A model generated the notes under the pieces. The model had not been told where the DNA came from. It saw only the letters and a program-made list of their open reading frames with translations, and made no database searches. From assembly GCA_947646735.1 (NCBI GenBank), contig CANTFK010000982.1, forward strand, positions 141,827 to 205,826: DNA of 64,000 nt, given 5' to 3'. Shown one piece after another: positions 10,491-20,350 of the stretch. The stretch comes from Peronospora farinosa. Lineage: Eukaryota > Oomycota > Peronosporomycetes > Peronosporales > Peronosporaceae. Numbering within the stretch: the stretch's first letter is position 1; each line of letters opens with the position of its first letter. The position numbers and the translations under genes are program-made.

Positions 10491-11193
10491 CACAACAACA
10501 TCAATCACCTTGTCAGTCTACCAATCTCGCTTGAAGGTAGCACAAAAACCTACCGCTTGACACAATTCCAAAGCCAATGATCCGCCCACTTTGGCATGTT
10601 CTGGTGTGTCTTTTGTGTCGAGACAGAGCAAATGAAGTGGTCTCCAGACCATCGTCGGTTCATTTCCAGGTCCATCAGGGCCTCCGGCCGCTCCTCGTAG
10701 TTGAAGATCTTCTAATACAATTTCAAAGATTCGATCATCAAAGCACAAGACGACATCCAATTCCTGTAACTCCTTTACACTGAGATCCTGCCATCGTTGT
10801 GGACACTTTTTGGTCAACATATCTCGTTCCAGCATAGCCAGCACCCCATTTCGCTTAAACCTGCAAGTATAGTACCATCATTTGTCATTTTATGAGTCTC
10901 CATTGTCGTCTATAAATAAGAAAATTACAAATCTAGCCATGATGAAAAATAGCATACAGCTCGGCGTTTTCACCCTTCAGCTCCCGGTACATTGTCTCAT
11001 ACGGTGTAAAAAACTCATAAATACGTGGATCATCACGTGATGGACCAGGAAAACGGACGCGGTTGCCAGCCCCGAAGGAACAAACACGCAGTCCTGCAGC
11101 GTGTAGATGGTCATGTGCCTCGGTACTTCGATTTACATTGTTAGCGCATAGCATGGCGAACATGGGGCGTGTCGTCCCCATTGTAGTAGTCAT
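10354..11193 (-). CDS. SSU72: RNA polymerase II CTD phosphatase SSU72 (3 exons: 11193-10958, 10860-10554, 10455-10354)
   Basis: The spliced product is 214 residues (family about 194-206). Exon 1 carries the low-molecular-weight-type phosphatase loop CX5R as CANNVNR (residues 16-22), then GAGNRVRFPGP. The first intron (10861-10957) starts GTATGC and ends TTGCAG; splicing restores AELFKRNGVLAMLERD, matching the family segment before the helix. Exon 2 holds VVLCFDDRIFEIVLEDL and the catalytic D-loop LCLDTKD (Asp160/Asp163). The second intron (10456-10553) starts GTAGGT and ends TTGTAG; splicing adds the conserved C-terminal helix (IIDVIQDFESRKNVHLLY). Total coding length 645 nt keeps frame. SSU72 removes phosphate from Ser5 and Ser7 of the Pol II C-terminal repeat and acts with the cleavage/polyadenylation machinery. 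It is tail-to-tail with MCM9, with 57 bp between the stop codons. The start could also be Met5 or Met11. Confidence 0.93.
10457..10500. repeat. (CAA)n microsatellite inside the last SSU72 intron
   Basis: About ten uninterrupted CAA units are followed by an imperfect tail. On the SSU72 strand this is (TTG)n running directly into the TAG of the 3' splice site, so the repeat itself stands where a pyrimidine-rich tract is expected. The plus-strand frame that would read it as polyglutamine (10309-10560) is not a gene. Confidence 0.95.
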
Positions 11194-12236
11194 ACAGTCT
11201 AGTAATATACCTCAATACTTTTGAAAATAGTAATATTGGAAAAGGAAAAACCAGTACTATCTGTAGCCGGAATATCTGATTCGATGGCTTATCAAATGAC
11301 GTACTTAAAACGATCTGGTACTTGGTTTTTGTCATACTCTTTGACAATGTCAACATTGCAATCCATCAATTGTACGCCCAATGGTGGTAGTAATCCAGTA
11401 GTCTACTAAATAGGCAGTACGTCTGAAAAAGGAATGAAATGCAGCATCTTCACTTCACTAGACGATCAACTTGATTACTATTCAAACGCAGATTCATTTT
11501 AGCCCTTTGATGGAATGAAGTCACTGTAAGAGAGTTACTGCATAGCACCAAATGTTGTTTAAATGCCTCATGTCGACGCATGATACCGTGACTTCAGCAA
11601 CCAAAGTGTTGCTGAAGACGCGACCCATAGAAAAATGTAGTTAAAAATATGTGTTGAGCGCTTCTAGCATCTTTCTGATGCCGTTCCATTCTTCTTGGTA
11701 CTGCTTTAAATTGCAGCCTACTACTCGAAACAGGACGTTAACAGCACTTTTGAGTTGTACAGCTCGCCAAGATTAGACCTATCGATGCCATTTTCGCATC
11801 GTCCTACATAAACAGTGTCACTCAGATTAAAAGGATGACAGAGCCGAATTTTTTTGCCAGTTGTCTTTCCCCAAAGAAAGTACTTGCGCTGCTCTCATTC
11901 ATCAGCGTGTGACAATGCCGCACATCGCTCTTTATCACGCTCTGATTAGGGCGGCTGAGCACATCCATAGGGTTTGTCTCCCCCCTCGCAGAGAAAATTG
12001 CTTGCGCGTGAGCAATATGTGAAAAAAAGCAGTAGTCTGCGCTTGTAAACAGAGTGCACCTGGCGGCAGTAACACGATAAAGTGGTGCAGACCCGACAGA
12101 TGAATCGTCGCTGTCACTCGACGAACGTCCTTGCATCTTCCTCGTGCCAAAAACACGTTCATGTACCGCTTAAAGCGAAAATTTTCTTGCCGTGCTTTCT
12201 CTCGCAAAGTAGAAACGTCAATCTTTCGGCTACATC
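11194..12236. other. No supported gene
   Basis: This is the SSU72 upstream region and intergenic DNA. Minus frames of 104 and 115 codons near 11822-12282 overlap one another in different frames and have no family resemblance. Nothing else is seen except the hairpin at 11592-11617. Confidence 0.4.
11592..11617. repeat. Perfect 10-bp hairpin
   Basis: CTTCAGCAAC (11592-11601) and GTTGCTGAAG (11608-11617) are exact inverted repeats around a 6-nt loop. It is intergenic. No terminator-like T run follows and no terminal inverted repeat of a transposon could be linked to it. Confidence 0.5.
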
Positions 12237-12661
12237 GTGGTAGAATGTATGCTTTCGCGACATATTGGCTTACGAGCTGCACTGGACGCCACCTGTTTCA
12301 CCATCGCCATCGAATCTGAGCAAACGATGGAGGGCGTTGTCGATTTGTTGAGGGTCAAAACCCCTTTATTGATGCCTGCTTGTCATGGCAACGAGGGTCA
12401 GTTCAAAAGTGCGTATTGTCCAGCTTGTCTTGCAAAATACTTTACTTTGACAAGCGCAGTGGTATTTACTATGACGCAGAACTTTGTATTGGTATGTATA
12501 CCTCTAAAAGAGATGCTCTTGCAGCGCGTATCTATCCGACCATCATGTCGGAGTTTTTAATTGACGTACAGTATTGTCACCGTGTTGTTGTAAGTGTGAA
12601 GTCTATCAGTCTCCCGTATCAGCTCTTTTGCTGGCCAACATATTATTTGTACATTCTTTGA
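12237..12661 (+). other. Overlapping open frames, coding status unresolved
   Basis: Two plus frames overlap. 12237-12560 contains KSAYCPACLAKYF with a CxxC. 12380-12661 contains KILYFDKRSGIYYDAEL, which superficially recalls OCRE/WW-type aromatic repeats. A GTATGT at 12492-12497 could be a splice donor. No complete gene model can be built and no family assigned. Confidence 0.2.
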
Positions 12662-13020
12662 TTCCTTCCGATCGCGTCGAGCGTAGCGTTATCGGAAATC
12701 GAAAGTAAGTCTGGGTGGACGAACTCGGGAGGTCGACGAAGTGTAGCTAAGAGTGAACTCACGAAGGACAACGTCTTGCAAAGTTTATAGGAGCTCAAAG
12801 CAAGACCAAGCTCTATCGTTTGGCCTTTACTGTACCGTACTGTACTCGGAGTCGCACTTTCGAGCTTTCTTGTCCATCTACATCCACAGCTGCTGACGTC
12901 AATTGTGATTTGGTCGTGTTTGAAACCTCAAGTGCGCAGTGTACACTGGCGTCGCTTCTGCTATCGCGAGCTCCACGGATCAGCACACCATCTTTACGTC
13001 TTAAAGAGTAAGACACTCGC
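12662..13020. other. Upstream flank of the Cys/His-repeat gene
   Basis: A plus frame is open from 12820 to 13011 but lies in a different frame from the downstream gene and has no recognisable content. The stretch probably contains the promoter and 5' leader of the gene starting at 13021. No specific element can be named. Confidence 0.3.
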
Positions 13021-14265
13021 ATGGAGCATCGAAAGTGCGGCGATACCGACGTTACCGCTCGAGACTCAGAAGCAACGTCAACGCAAGGCAATAACCACAA
13101 GGGTGAAGAAGGACAGAAGATAGCGGTAGCCACCGGTATAGTGACTGAAGAAAAGTGGAGTGAACTTAGCAACCTCCGAGTTGCAGGTGACAGCGAGGAG
13201 ACAGCTCAGTCTCAGCCTAGCTCGAGCTGCAGTGCCGTCAGCAATAGGCATAATATTAGACGCATTAGCAGCTATGCACATTTGAAAACGCCACAGGACG
13301 ACGGTGAGTTGAGTAAGTCGTCACTCAGCTTCATTCTAGACGACCAGGCAGCATCGGCGGCAGTCGGTAAGATGTTTAATATGATGTTTTCTGGTGTTGT
13401 CTCACTCAAAATGTCAAATATCCTTCAGAAGACGAAAACTTCACGTCGGGGGGCAAGATATTTTCGGCGTCGGTCACCAGGAGCAGAAGCAGGAGTACCG
13501 GAGATCTAAGTAGAGCAGGAATGGTTGGTTATGCTATGGCTCTCGAAGATGATTTAGCTACAGCAGCACAAAGTGACCGCACCTGTCGCTCAAGTGACAA
13601 GCAAGCAAACACCGATGGGAAACGTCGAGCACGAAGGCCGCCCAGCCGTATCTGCAAGCATGAGAGCTGTGAGCAGTATGTGGTGGATCAAGGGCTCTGC
13701 GTTCGACATGGAGTACGTGCACCTATCACTCTTATATATTTTATTTTCCCCATTTTTGCTGTCAGGGGCGACTCCGTTTTAGCTTTCTAAGACCGGGAAA
13801 GTAACTGGTATTTATGTGCAATGCAACTGAGCAGGGTGGTAAGCGATGTCAAACGTTGGGATGCACCAGTCGAGCAAAACATCAAGGACGTTGTTGGAAG
13901 CACGGTACGGCACACGTTTCGCAAAGTAACTGCACTTTATCTGATGAAAGTGTCATTGGTCCTACCCATTTCAGGTGGATCGACAGAGTGCAAGGTTCCA
14001 CGTTGCATCAATCGCGCCAAGTCGCGCGGGTTCTGCTGGTCGCACGGTGGTGGCACAAAGTGCAAGGCCGAAAACTGCGAGAAAATCGCCATTTCCAACG
14101 GTCTATGCTGGGCCCACGGAGGAGGTACGTTCATGTTCGTCAACAGATAAGGTTGCACGATCTGTTACGTGGCTTGCAGGTAAGCGGTGCGTGGTGGAAG
14201 GATGTATGCGCCAGGCTTATGAGCGCACAGACAATTTGTGCAACAACCACTACCAGGAGCGGTAG
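13021..14265 (+). CDS. Cys/His-repeat ('WRKY19-like') protein, five exons
   Basis: Exons are 13021-13366, 13429-13712, 13835-13904, 13975-14124 and 14180-14265 (936 nt, 311 residues); all four introns are GT-AG and frame is kept. Residues 1-185 are polar and Ser-rich with a short hydrophobic motif SSLSFILDD near 105. Residues from about 190 to the end hold five short modules. Four fit C-x4-C-x9-C-x2-H (CKHESC...CVRH, CQTLGC...CWKH, CKVPRC...CWSH, CKAENC...CWAH) and the last has a longer spacing (CVVEGC...CNNH). They are linked by HGG(G) turns. Proteins with such repeats are abundant in oomycetes and are annotated by similarity to the non-WRKY part of plant WRKY19; no WRKY domain is present. 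Metal binding and a nuclear role are inferred, not shown. Introns 2, 3 and 4 lie at the Gly-rich linkers, so exon 3 encodes exactly one module. Confidence 0.9.
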
Positions 14266-15240
14266 AGAGGCAGGGTGGAAGGTGGAGGTGTGGTCCATCT
14301 TGGACGATGAGGAAAAGCTGTCGGCCTTATTAATGATTCAGTAACATCTCTGTGGTCAAATCTCATAACGTCGCCTTAAAATACAAGTAAGGGTGCATCC
14401 TGTGAGGAATGGAAGCACGTTGAAGTAAAAGCACAATAGAGTCTGAAGCGCCGTAATAGCTTGATGAGCAAATCTCTATTCCGACGTTCACGTCAAAGTG
14501 TCGGTGACAATAGACGATGGTTGCACCATTTTCTGCTCGTGTTACTCAGATGCATACCTCACGGGCTGTTCACGTAAAAAGTTCTTTTTCGTCGATTTGC
14601 TGTCAAAGAAAGCGGACAAGAGGGCCTAGAAGCCCTGAGTCCGAGTGGACATTAAGTCAACCGACGCCATTGAGGGTTTTCTTGGCCTATAACAACATAA
14701 AGGTGCACGACACAACACGTTGATACATGCACCGGTACAGCATCTGCAGTCAACAGGCTTCGTCATAAGCTATATTGTTACATGCAAATGCTTCTTATAT
14801 CACGTACGTGACAAAGCGGACACTCGTTCGTCTACTGCATGCCACCATATTGCTGTAAACGCTATTATTCAGATCCAGGCGATTTGCTGACGGAAAAAAA
14901 GATGCCACAAAACGTCCAGTACTGAGAATTGTTTGTGAGCCAACCATCGACCGCCTCGTTTTATACTGAGCCTTCACATTATCCAACCCAACGTCGGCCT
15001 CTCATGACTCAATTTTACTTCGCACGCATCATTCTCCACGCAAGCCACACCTGGCGCTGCTATTCCGAGAGGCACAATCATTTGTTGACGATATCGATGT
15101 CTCCAGCTTGTGACATCACTATCGTTTAAACAACATAATTGTGCAGAAGTGCCAGCAGAATCGGGGCCCCTGAGGACATCGTAATAAAGGGCACAGAAAT
15201 CCAGGTCACTCCCTCAAGGGAATGACTATAATTGCGTCTC
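14266..15240. other. No gene seen
   Basis: Downstream of the Cys/His-repeat gene, only short frames without protein-like content occur. The last 100 bp lead into the repeat island. Confidence 0.45.
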
Positions 15241-15264
15241 GCAAGGTCCCAAGGTTCAGCCCAG

Positions 15265-15474
15265 GGTCAGGGTACCAGTTACCGGGGACAGGGGTACCAG
15301 TTACCGAAGACAGGGGTACCAGTTACCGAAGACAGGGGTACCAGTTACCGAAGACAGGGTTTCCAGTCACCGGGGACAGGGGTACCAGTTACCGGGGACA
15401 GGGTTTCTAGTCACCGGGGACAGGGGTACCAGTCACCGGGGACAGGGGTACCAGTCACCGGGGACAGGGGTTAT
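15265..15474. repeat. Minisatellite A, 22-bp unit
   Basis: About nine to ten copies of a 22-bp unit (GGTACCAGTTACCGGGGACA plus GG) differ by ACCGGGG/ACCGAAG and TTACC/TCACC variants. The same unit occurs in reverse complement at 17455-17875, and the sequences bordering both tracts (AAGGTCCCAAGGTTCAGC near 15244; GGGTCCTGAAGTC near 15486) are also mirrored. Confidence 0.9.
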
Positions 15475-15588
15475 GGAGGTTTTAGGGTCCTGAAGTCACT
15501 TGGAGAAGTGCCAGGTTGCCCTACAGTGCAGAGCCGGCACAAGTCCAAGAGCCCGAAGGTCCAGTGCCTCGAGGGTAGTCCATGTTCG

Positions 15589-15745
15589 CAAGGTGGATCA
15601 GGACTCAAGGTGGACCATTATCCAAGATGGACCACAACCCAAGGTGGACCAGTCCCCAAGGTGGTCCCGGCACCCAAGGTGGACCAGGAGGACCCAAGGT
15701 TGACCCGGCACCTCAGGTGGACCAGGGTGACCCAAGGACGAACCG
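15589..15745. repeat. Minisatellite B1, about 15-bp unit
   Basis: Imperfect copies of a CCCAAGGTGGACCAG-like unit. They are diverged from each other and belong to the left arm of the repeat island. Confidence 0.75.
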
Positions 15746-15751
15746 ATACAC

Positions 15752-15928
15752 CAGATGACCAGATGACCAGGTAAAAAGATGACCAGGTGACCAGGTGACC
15801 CAGGTGACCGGATGACCCCAGGTGACCAGGTGACCCAGGTGACCGGATGACCCCAGGTGACCGGCTGACCATAGGTGACCGGATGACCCAGTGTCACAAG
15901 GTACCTTAGGTGGCCAGGTGACCCAAGG
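15752..15928. repeat. Minisatellite B2, about 9-11-bp unit
   Basis: Irregular copies of AGGTGACC / GGATGACCCC-like units run up to the unique sequence that precedes the minus-strand LTR. Confidence 0.75.
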
Positions 15929-16034
15929 TTATAAAAAGGTACAATGCTTCCCTAAAGAGCAGCGTCGGTGCAAGTCCCATGTCCTTAAAGAGCCAGCTGT
16001 TCTTTCACAAGTTGACACGGGATGTCATCTAGAG

Positions 16035-16126
16035 CGAAGGGTTAGGGCTAGGCAAGAAAAGCATACAGAAAATAAGACAAATAAACACACTCGAATTTGC
16101 ATTACACGTGGCAGCTTAAGCGCCTC
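16035..16126. repeat. Left inverted arm flanking the minus-strand LTR
   Basis: About 90 bp (GGTTAGG.GCTAGGCAAGAAAAGCAT through AATAAACACACTCGAATTTG to GGCAGCTTAAGCGCCTC) match the reverse complement of 16774-16860 with few differences and one small indel region. Confidence 0.8.
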
Positions 16127-16793
16127 TGTGATGGAGTAAATTCTCAAACGACGTGAGAGAACCACAAACACACACAGCGCCGGACTGCCGACTTACGGAG
16201 GGGGTACCCCGATACCGTGTCGCGTCAACCTTGGGTCTCACCTTGTGTACCCGTCGGCTTGGCTGGTCTTGCTCCTCGTTAGACGCAGAAGACTTATAGA
16301 CTTGGTCCTTATATGGAGGGACTTGGGGGCCCAGGAGTGGATATACTTCACTCGGGCCCGGGGTTTCTTGAACTCAATTGACTGTGTCGAGAGCAATGCA
16401 CCTGGTACTATGTACCCCTTCGGTGGCTAACGGTTCTTGGTCTTTCGACCCCTTTTCTTGTTCCCCGTAGGGAAACCGCTTCCTTTATCGGGTCTTGAAT
16501 GGGTACGAACCCACAGGCCAGAATACTTAGTGGGGATCGTTCGAGCTTGAATCTTACCATACGACTGTCTTCAACGGGGGACCAAAATAAATCCCTTCCC
16601 CGGAACATGTGGGTAGATCGAAACAAGTTCGCACTTGAGTCTTGACACTTGACACCTCAGGCCAACTATCCTGAGGTTCAACTTGCGTTGCTCGAGCCGT
16701 CACCTCACCTTAAGTCGGTGGGCCAAAGGGTATCCCGCCCGGAATAGGTGAGGTGACGGAGAGGAGCTTAAAGAGGGGCGTTTAGAGCTGCCA
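16127..16793 (-). mobile_element. LTR copy in minus orientation
   Basis: The reverse complement of this stretch is homologous to the plus LTR at 17969-18491. They share the blocks around GCAAGTTGAACCTCAGGATAG, AAGCGGTTTCCCTACGGGG, GGGTACATAGTACCAGGTGC and the end GTGTGTTTGTGGTTCTCTCA. It is about 140 bp longer than the plus copy because of a block present only here (around 16500-16660). A TATA-like ATATAAGG (16307-16314, minus) lies in it. Its outer boundaries are blurred by the inverted arms, so ends are good to about 20 bp. No gag or pol sequence is attached, so it looks like a solo or rearranged LTR. Confidence 0.75.
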
Positions 16794-16860
16794 CGTGTAA
16801 TGCAAATTCGAGTGTGTTTATTTACCTTATATTTTTATGCTTTTTCTTGCCTAACCCTAA
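16774..16860. repeat. Right inverted arm flanking the minus-strand LTR
   Basis: This is the reverse-complement partner of 16035-16126. It overlaps the putative LTR start and ends in CCTAACCCTAAC. Confidence 0.8.
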
Positions 16861-16977
16861 CAATTTACTCTGGATAGTGCCACGTGTCGACTGTTGGAGG
16901 AAGTACTGGCTCCTTGGTACCTGTACTTTCTGTAATCTTCGAGGTTTCCGTGTACCGTTTCTGCACCCTCGGGCTTT

Positions 16978-17320
16978 GTGCCCTGTACCCTGGGCCCTGG
17001 AACCTGTACTCTGTACCCTGGGCCCTGGAACCTGTACTCTGTACCCTGGGCCCTGGACCTTGTACCCTGTACCCCGGGCCCTGGAACCTGTACTCTGTAC
17101 CCTGGGCCTTGTACCCTGTACCTGGGAGCTGGACCCTGGGCTCTGGACCCTGGGCCCATGACCTTGTACCCTGGATCTTATACCCTGGACCCTGGGCCCT
17201 GGTACCCTGGTACCCTGGGCCCTGGTACTCTGGTACCCTGGTACCCCTGTACCCTGTATCTTGTACCCTAAGCTCTGGTACTCTGGGCTCTTGTACCCTG
17301 TTCTCTTGGACCTTGGATCC
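16978..17320. repeat. Minisatellite C, about 28-bp unit
   Basis: Copies of a GTACCCTGGGCCCTGGAACC-containing unit become irregular to the right (CCTGGTACCCTGG variants). The long open frames crossing it are a by-product of the repeat. Confidence 0.85.
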
Positions 17321-17454
17321 TGTACCGGCTCTGCACGTAGATATACCTTGTACCTTCTTTGACCTTACGACCCTAGACCACCTCGGGGCACTGGAACTTT
17401 CGGGTGCCTGGTGTGCACCCGGTAGGGTAACCTTGTATCTTTGATGACTTCAGG

Positions 17455-17875
17455 ACCCTGGACGCTCGATACCCCTGTCCCTGGTTACTGGAAACCCTAT
17501 TTCCGGTAGTTGGTACCCCTGTCCCTGGTGCCCTGTCCCTATTGACTGATACCCCTGTCTCCGGTTACTAGAAACTCTGTCCCCGGTAGCTGGAAACCCT
17601 GTCCCTGGTGACTGGTACCCTTGTCCCCGGGTACTAGAAACCCTGTCCCTAGTGACTAGTACCCCTGTCCCCATAACTGGTACCCCTGTCCCCGGTTACT
17701 GGAAACCCTGTACCCGGTAGCTGGAACCCTTCCCTGGTGCCCTGTCCCTGTTGACTGATACCCGTGTCCCCGGTTAAAACCTGTCCCCAGTAACTGGTAC
17801 CCCTGTCCTCGGTAACTGGAAACCCTGTCCCTGGTGACTAAAACCCCGGTTCCTGAAGACTAAAAAACCCTGTTT
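17455..17875. repeat. Minisatellite A', inverted partner of tract A
   Basis: About 19 units of the 22-bp sequence occur in reverse complement (CCTGTCCCCGGTTACTGGTA type), more diverged than tract A, with truncated units near 17720-17780. Confidence 0.85.
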
Positions 17876-17968
17876 CTGGTGACACTCGCTGAACCTTGGG
17901 ACCTTACAAGGCCTGGGCCCTTGTACCCTGGGGCCCCTGTACCCTGGTACCCTGGGCCCCGATTCTCC

Positions 17969-18491
17969 TGGCACTTCACCACACCTCCTCTTAGCTTCTA
18001 CGTCGCTCCACCTCTCCGGACGGGATATCCTTTGGCCCCGCGACGTCAGCAGGTGTTAGACGGCTCAAGCTACGCAAGTTGAACCTCAGGATAGTGTCAA
18101 GTAATTGTCAAAACACCCAACACCCGCTACAAGAAGCGGTTTCCCTACGGGGAGCAAGAGAGAGGGGTCCAAGGACCAAGACACAGTTATACACCGAAAG
18201 GGGTACATAGTACCAGGTGCATTGCTCTCGACACAGTCAATTGAGTTCAAGAAACCCCGGGCCCGAGTGAAGTATATCCACTCCTGGGCCCCCAAGTCCC
18301 TCCGTATAAGGACCAAGTCTATAAGTCTTCTGCGTCTAACGAGGAGCAAGACCAGCCAAGCCGACGGGTACACAAGGTGAGACCCAAGGTTGACGCGACA
18401 TGGTATCGGGGTACCCCCTCCGTAAGTCGGCAGTCCGGCGCTGTGTGTGTTTGTGGTTCTCTCACGTCGTTTGAGAATCCACTCCACCACA
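17969..18491 (+). mobile_element. 5' LTR of the Ty3/gypsy element
   Basis: About 520 bp, starting near TGGCACTTCACC and ending CCACCACA at 18491, directly before a primer-binding-site-like TGG. It matches the reverse complement of the LTR at 16127-16793 but lacks about 140 bp found there. A TATA-like sequence at 18305 stands where an LTR promoter would be. The homology between the two copies ends at CACA, which fixes the 3' boundary. Confidence 0.75.
18305..18310 (+). promoter_or_regulatory. TATA-like element in the LTR
   Basis: TATAAG in the context CCGTATAAGGACC is conserved in the other LTR copy as ATATAAGG. It is a candidate for the LTR promoter; there is no direct proof. Confidence 0.35.
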
Positions 18492-18492
18492 A

Positions 18493-18510
18493 TGGTGCGC
18501 GTGCCCGGAT
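18493..18510 (+). other. Candidate primer-binding site
   Basis: TGGTGCGCGTGCCCGGAT begins one base after the LTR end and has the TGG start complementary to a tRNA CCA end. The tRNA was not identified. An ATG at 18492 overlaps it and is in frame with gag, but the Met at 18555 is the more likely gag start. Confidence 0.5.
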
Positions 18511-18554
18511 CTTCTGGAGACGCGGGATTTCACCGTGAGTCCCACAAAGAAAAA

Positions 18555-18884
18555 ATGACAACGGTCAAGATAAACCAAGGGACAACCAAGACACTGGAAA
18601 CCGTATCGCCAGTGATCAAGAAGGAAGAAGGATCGGAGGACCTGCAGAGCCCGGGGAGGAGCTCCGCTATTGAGGTCAAGGTGGAATATGAAGAAAAACC
18701 ACAAAATCCTCCCCCTTTTGTCTTCGTTGGAGAAGACATCATGGGCCATAATAAATATTATGGTCCAGGGGCCCCAAGTTTGACAGGGAAGCTAAAAAAC
18801 AAGGGACCCCGAAACAAGTCTCCCAACCTACCACTCAAGAAACATCTGTGCCCAAGAACAAGAAAAAGAAGAATGCCAAGTTGA
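18555..18884 (+). pseudogene. gag: Ty3/gypsy gag, N-terminal part
   Basis: The frame begins MTTVKINQGTTKTLETVSP and runs through a Lys/Glu-rich, Pro-containing segment to a TGA at 18882-18884. Just before the stop, another frame reads a more natural basic stretch (PKNKKKKNAKLKAPRRH), so a frameshift near 18800 is likely. Gag proteins form the capsid of the retrotransposon particle. Confidence 0.6.
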
Positions 18885-18929
18885 AGGCACCGCGGAGACA
18901 CGACGGACGAGTCGGGAGAGAGCCAAGGT

Positions 18930-19436
18930 GTGGCTACTAGGGACTGGACGGAAGAGGACCTGGAAGAAGCATATTACCAGAGTAAGTTGAAGTCGTTTTT
19001 GCGAAAGGATCCGGTAATGAAGACGCTCAAGGTCAAGCTACTAGACCAGGTCCATGGCCCGATAACGGCCCTGCCCATCGCAACGACAGACCTGGAGGTT
19101 CTCAAGGCCCTGATTAACCTGCTTCACGAAGCTGGGATGGCTGCTGGGAACTTTACCGCTGAGACCCTCTTCGATTTCGGGTTTGAGACCCTGAAGAAGA
19201 CTCTGGTAGCCTTGCATAGTCACCTCAAGGCGTTAGTGGGTGAGATTTTCCCCAAGGTGGTAACCCCTCATGTGGGCACAGAAGCTGTTCCTGGTCTAGG
19301 CTCTTCAGCAGGTTCCCACGATGAATCATCACCGAGGTCCCAGTACTTCGTCTATGGTCTCGGCCCTAATGGCTACCGTGGATCGGATGCAGCTGGGGCC
19401 AACCGGTGCAGCGTTGCTCGAAGCACGAATTCGTGA
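18930..19436 (+). pseudogene. gag: Ty3/gypsy gag, central part
   Basis: Continues after the stop (MATRDWTEEDLEEAYYQ..., about 168 residues, helical and acidic/hydrophobic). Near 19345 the protein-like reading passes to another frame (ALMATVDRMQLGPTGAALLE), which itself meets a stop near 19490. Between 19437 and 19739 at least one more frame change is needed, so this stretch of gag is decayed. Confidence 0.55.
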
Positions 19437-19739
19437 AACAGGAAAGTGGATGCAGCGATACCGATGGCCCAGCCACAAGTACGTGAAGATGTGACAGGAG
19501 CCCGGTGCAAAGTGGACCTAGGGTCGCTGGGCACAGGAATTGATCAGAATGTAAAGCATGAGGCAGGGTCCCCTGGTGCGCTCCAGTCATAATTCGACAG
19601 GCGATGGCCAATTTCCTAGAAGAGCAGGGACCCACCCGAAACGCATCGGACAGGGGACAGATCATGAGAGGCCGAGGTCCACTTTACCCTGGGCCCTCCC
19701 AGAGAGCCGATCACCTGGGGTCACCACCTGAATTTCCGG

Positions 19740-20240
19740 ATGTGGACAGAGTCTTCTTATGGAGAACACGATCCGGATGATTTGACATTTCCGGTTACCT
19801 CGGCACGAGCGACTGTGGTCACGGCTACAGCAGGTGAGGCCCCTACGGTTATCACCCATATACGAGTGTCGGCCTCATCGGACTTAAAGGAATTCAACGG
19901 GAGGGACCATGAAGAGGACCGTGCTTCAAGCTGGGGATCCAAAGTGAAGACTGCATTTATCCGAGACCAGGCCCCAGACAGTGAGAAATGTCTTATTTTT
20001 GGGGGCCTTCTCACGGGTCCGGCTCAAAATTGGTACCGACAACTGGATCGAACGGTACGTGGCGACTTGAAGCTACTTTTGCAAGAATTTCAAGACCACT
20101 TCTGCGGCCTAGGTGTGTCGTTGGCCCTGCAGTATTATCATGCAAGGAAGAGATACGACGAGTCACCACTGGAATACTTGTACCGTTTAAATGTGGCGGG
20201 GCTCAGAGCCAAGTTAAAAATTCCCTCAGGTGAAACGTGA
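19740..20240 (+). pseudogene. gag: Retrotransposon gag core domain
   Basis: About 166 residues with the Retrotrans_gag pattern: LKEFNGRDHEEDRASSW, then KCLIFGGLLTGPAQNWYRQL, then LLLQEFQDHFCGLG and a tail LEYLYRLNVAGLRAKL. The frame ends at a TGA; the following protein-like reading (DDRELAEQLTMLRI, ADDLEEVLLSR) lies in other frames with two stops before 20351. Confidence 0.75.
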
Positions 20241-20350
20241 ACATGTAGAACATTACGTGAAACTTTGGACGATCGCGAATTGGCGGAACAGCTCACCATG
20301 CTCAGAATCTAGGATGCAGATGACCTGGAAGAAGTTCTGCTATCGCGCCA

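Noticed and set aside
10309..10560. Plus frame with a polyglutamine run
   Set aside because: It is fully explained by the last intron and last exon of SSU72 on the minus strand; the Gln run is the intronic CAA repeat.
1..15240. RXLR or Crinkler effector genes, expected near repeat-rich oomycete DNA
   Set aside because: No frame with a signal peptide followed by RXLR-EER or LFLAK motifs was seen.
16850..16861. CCTAACCCTAAC, telomere-like
   Set aside because: Only two units, internal, and part of an inverted arm of the LTR structure; not a telomeric tract.
15232..17674. Long open frames of 60-186 codons in the repeat island
   Set aside because: They arise from minisatellite units lacking stop codons and have no non-repetitive protein-like content.
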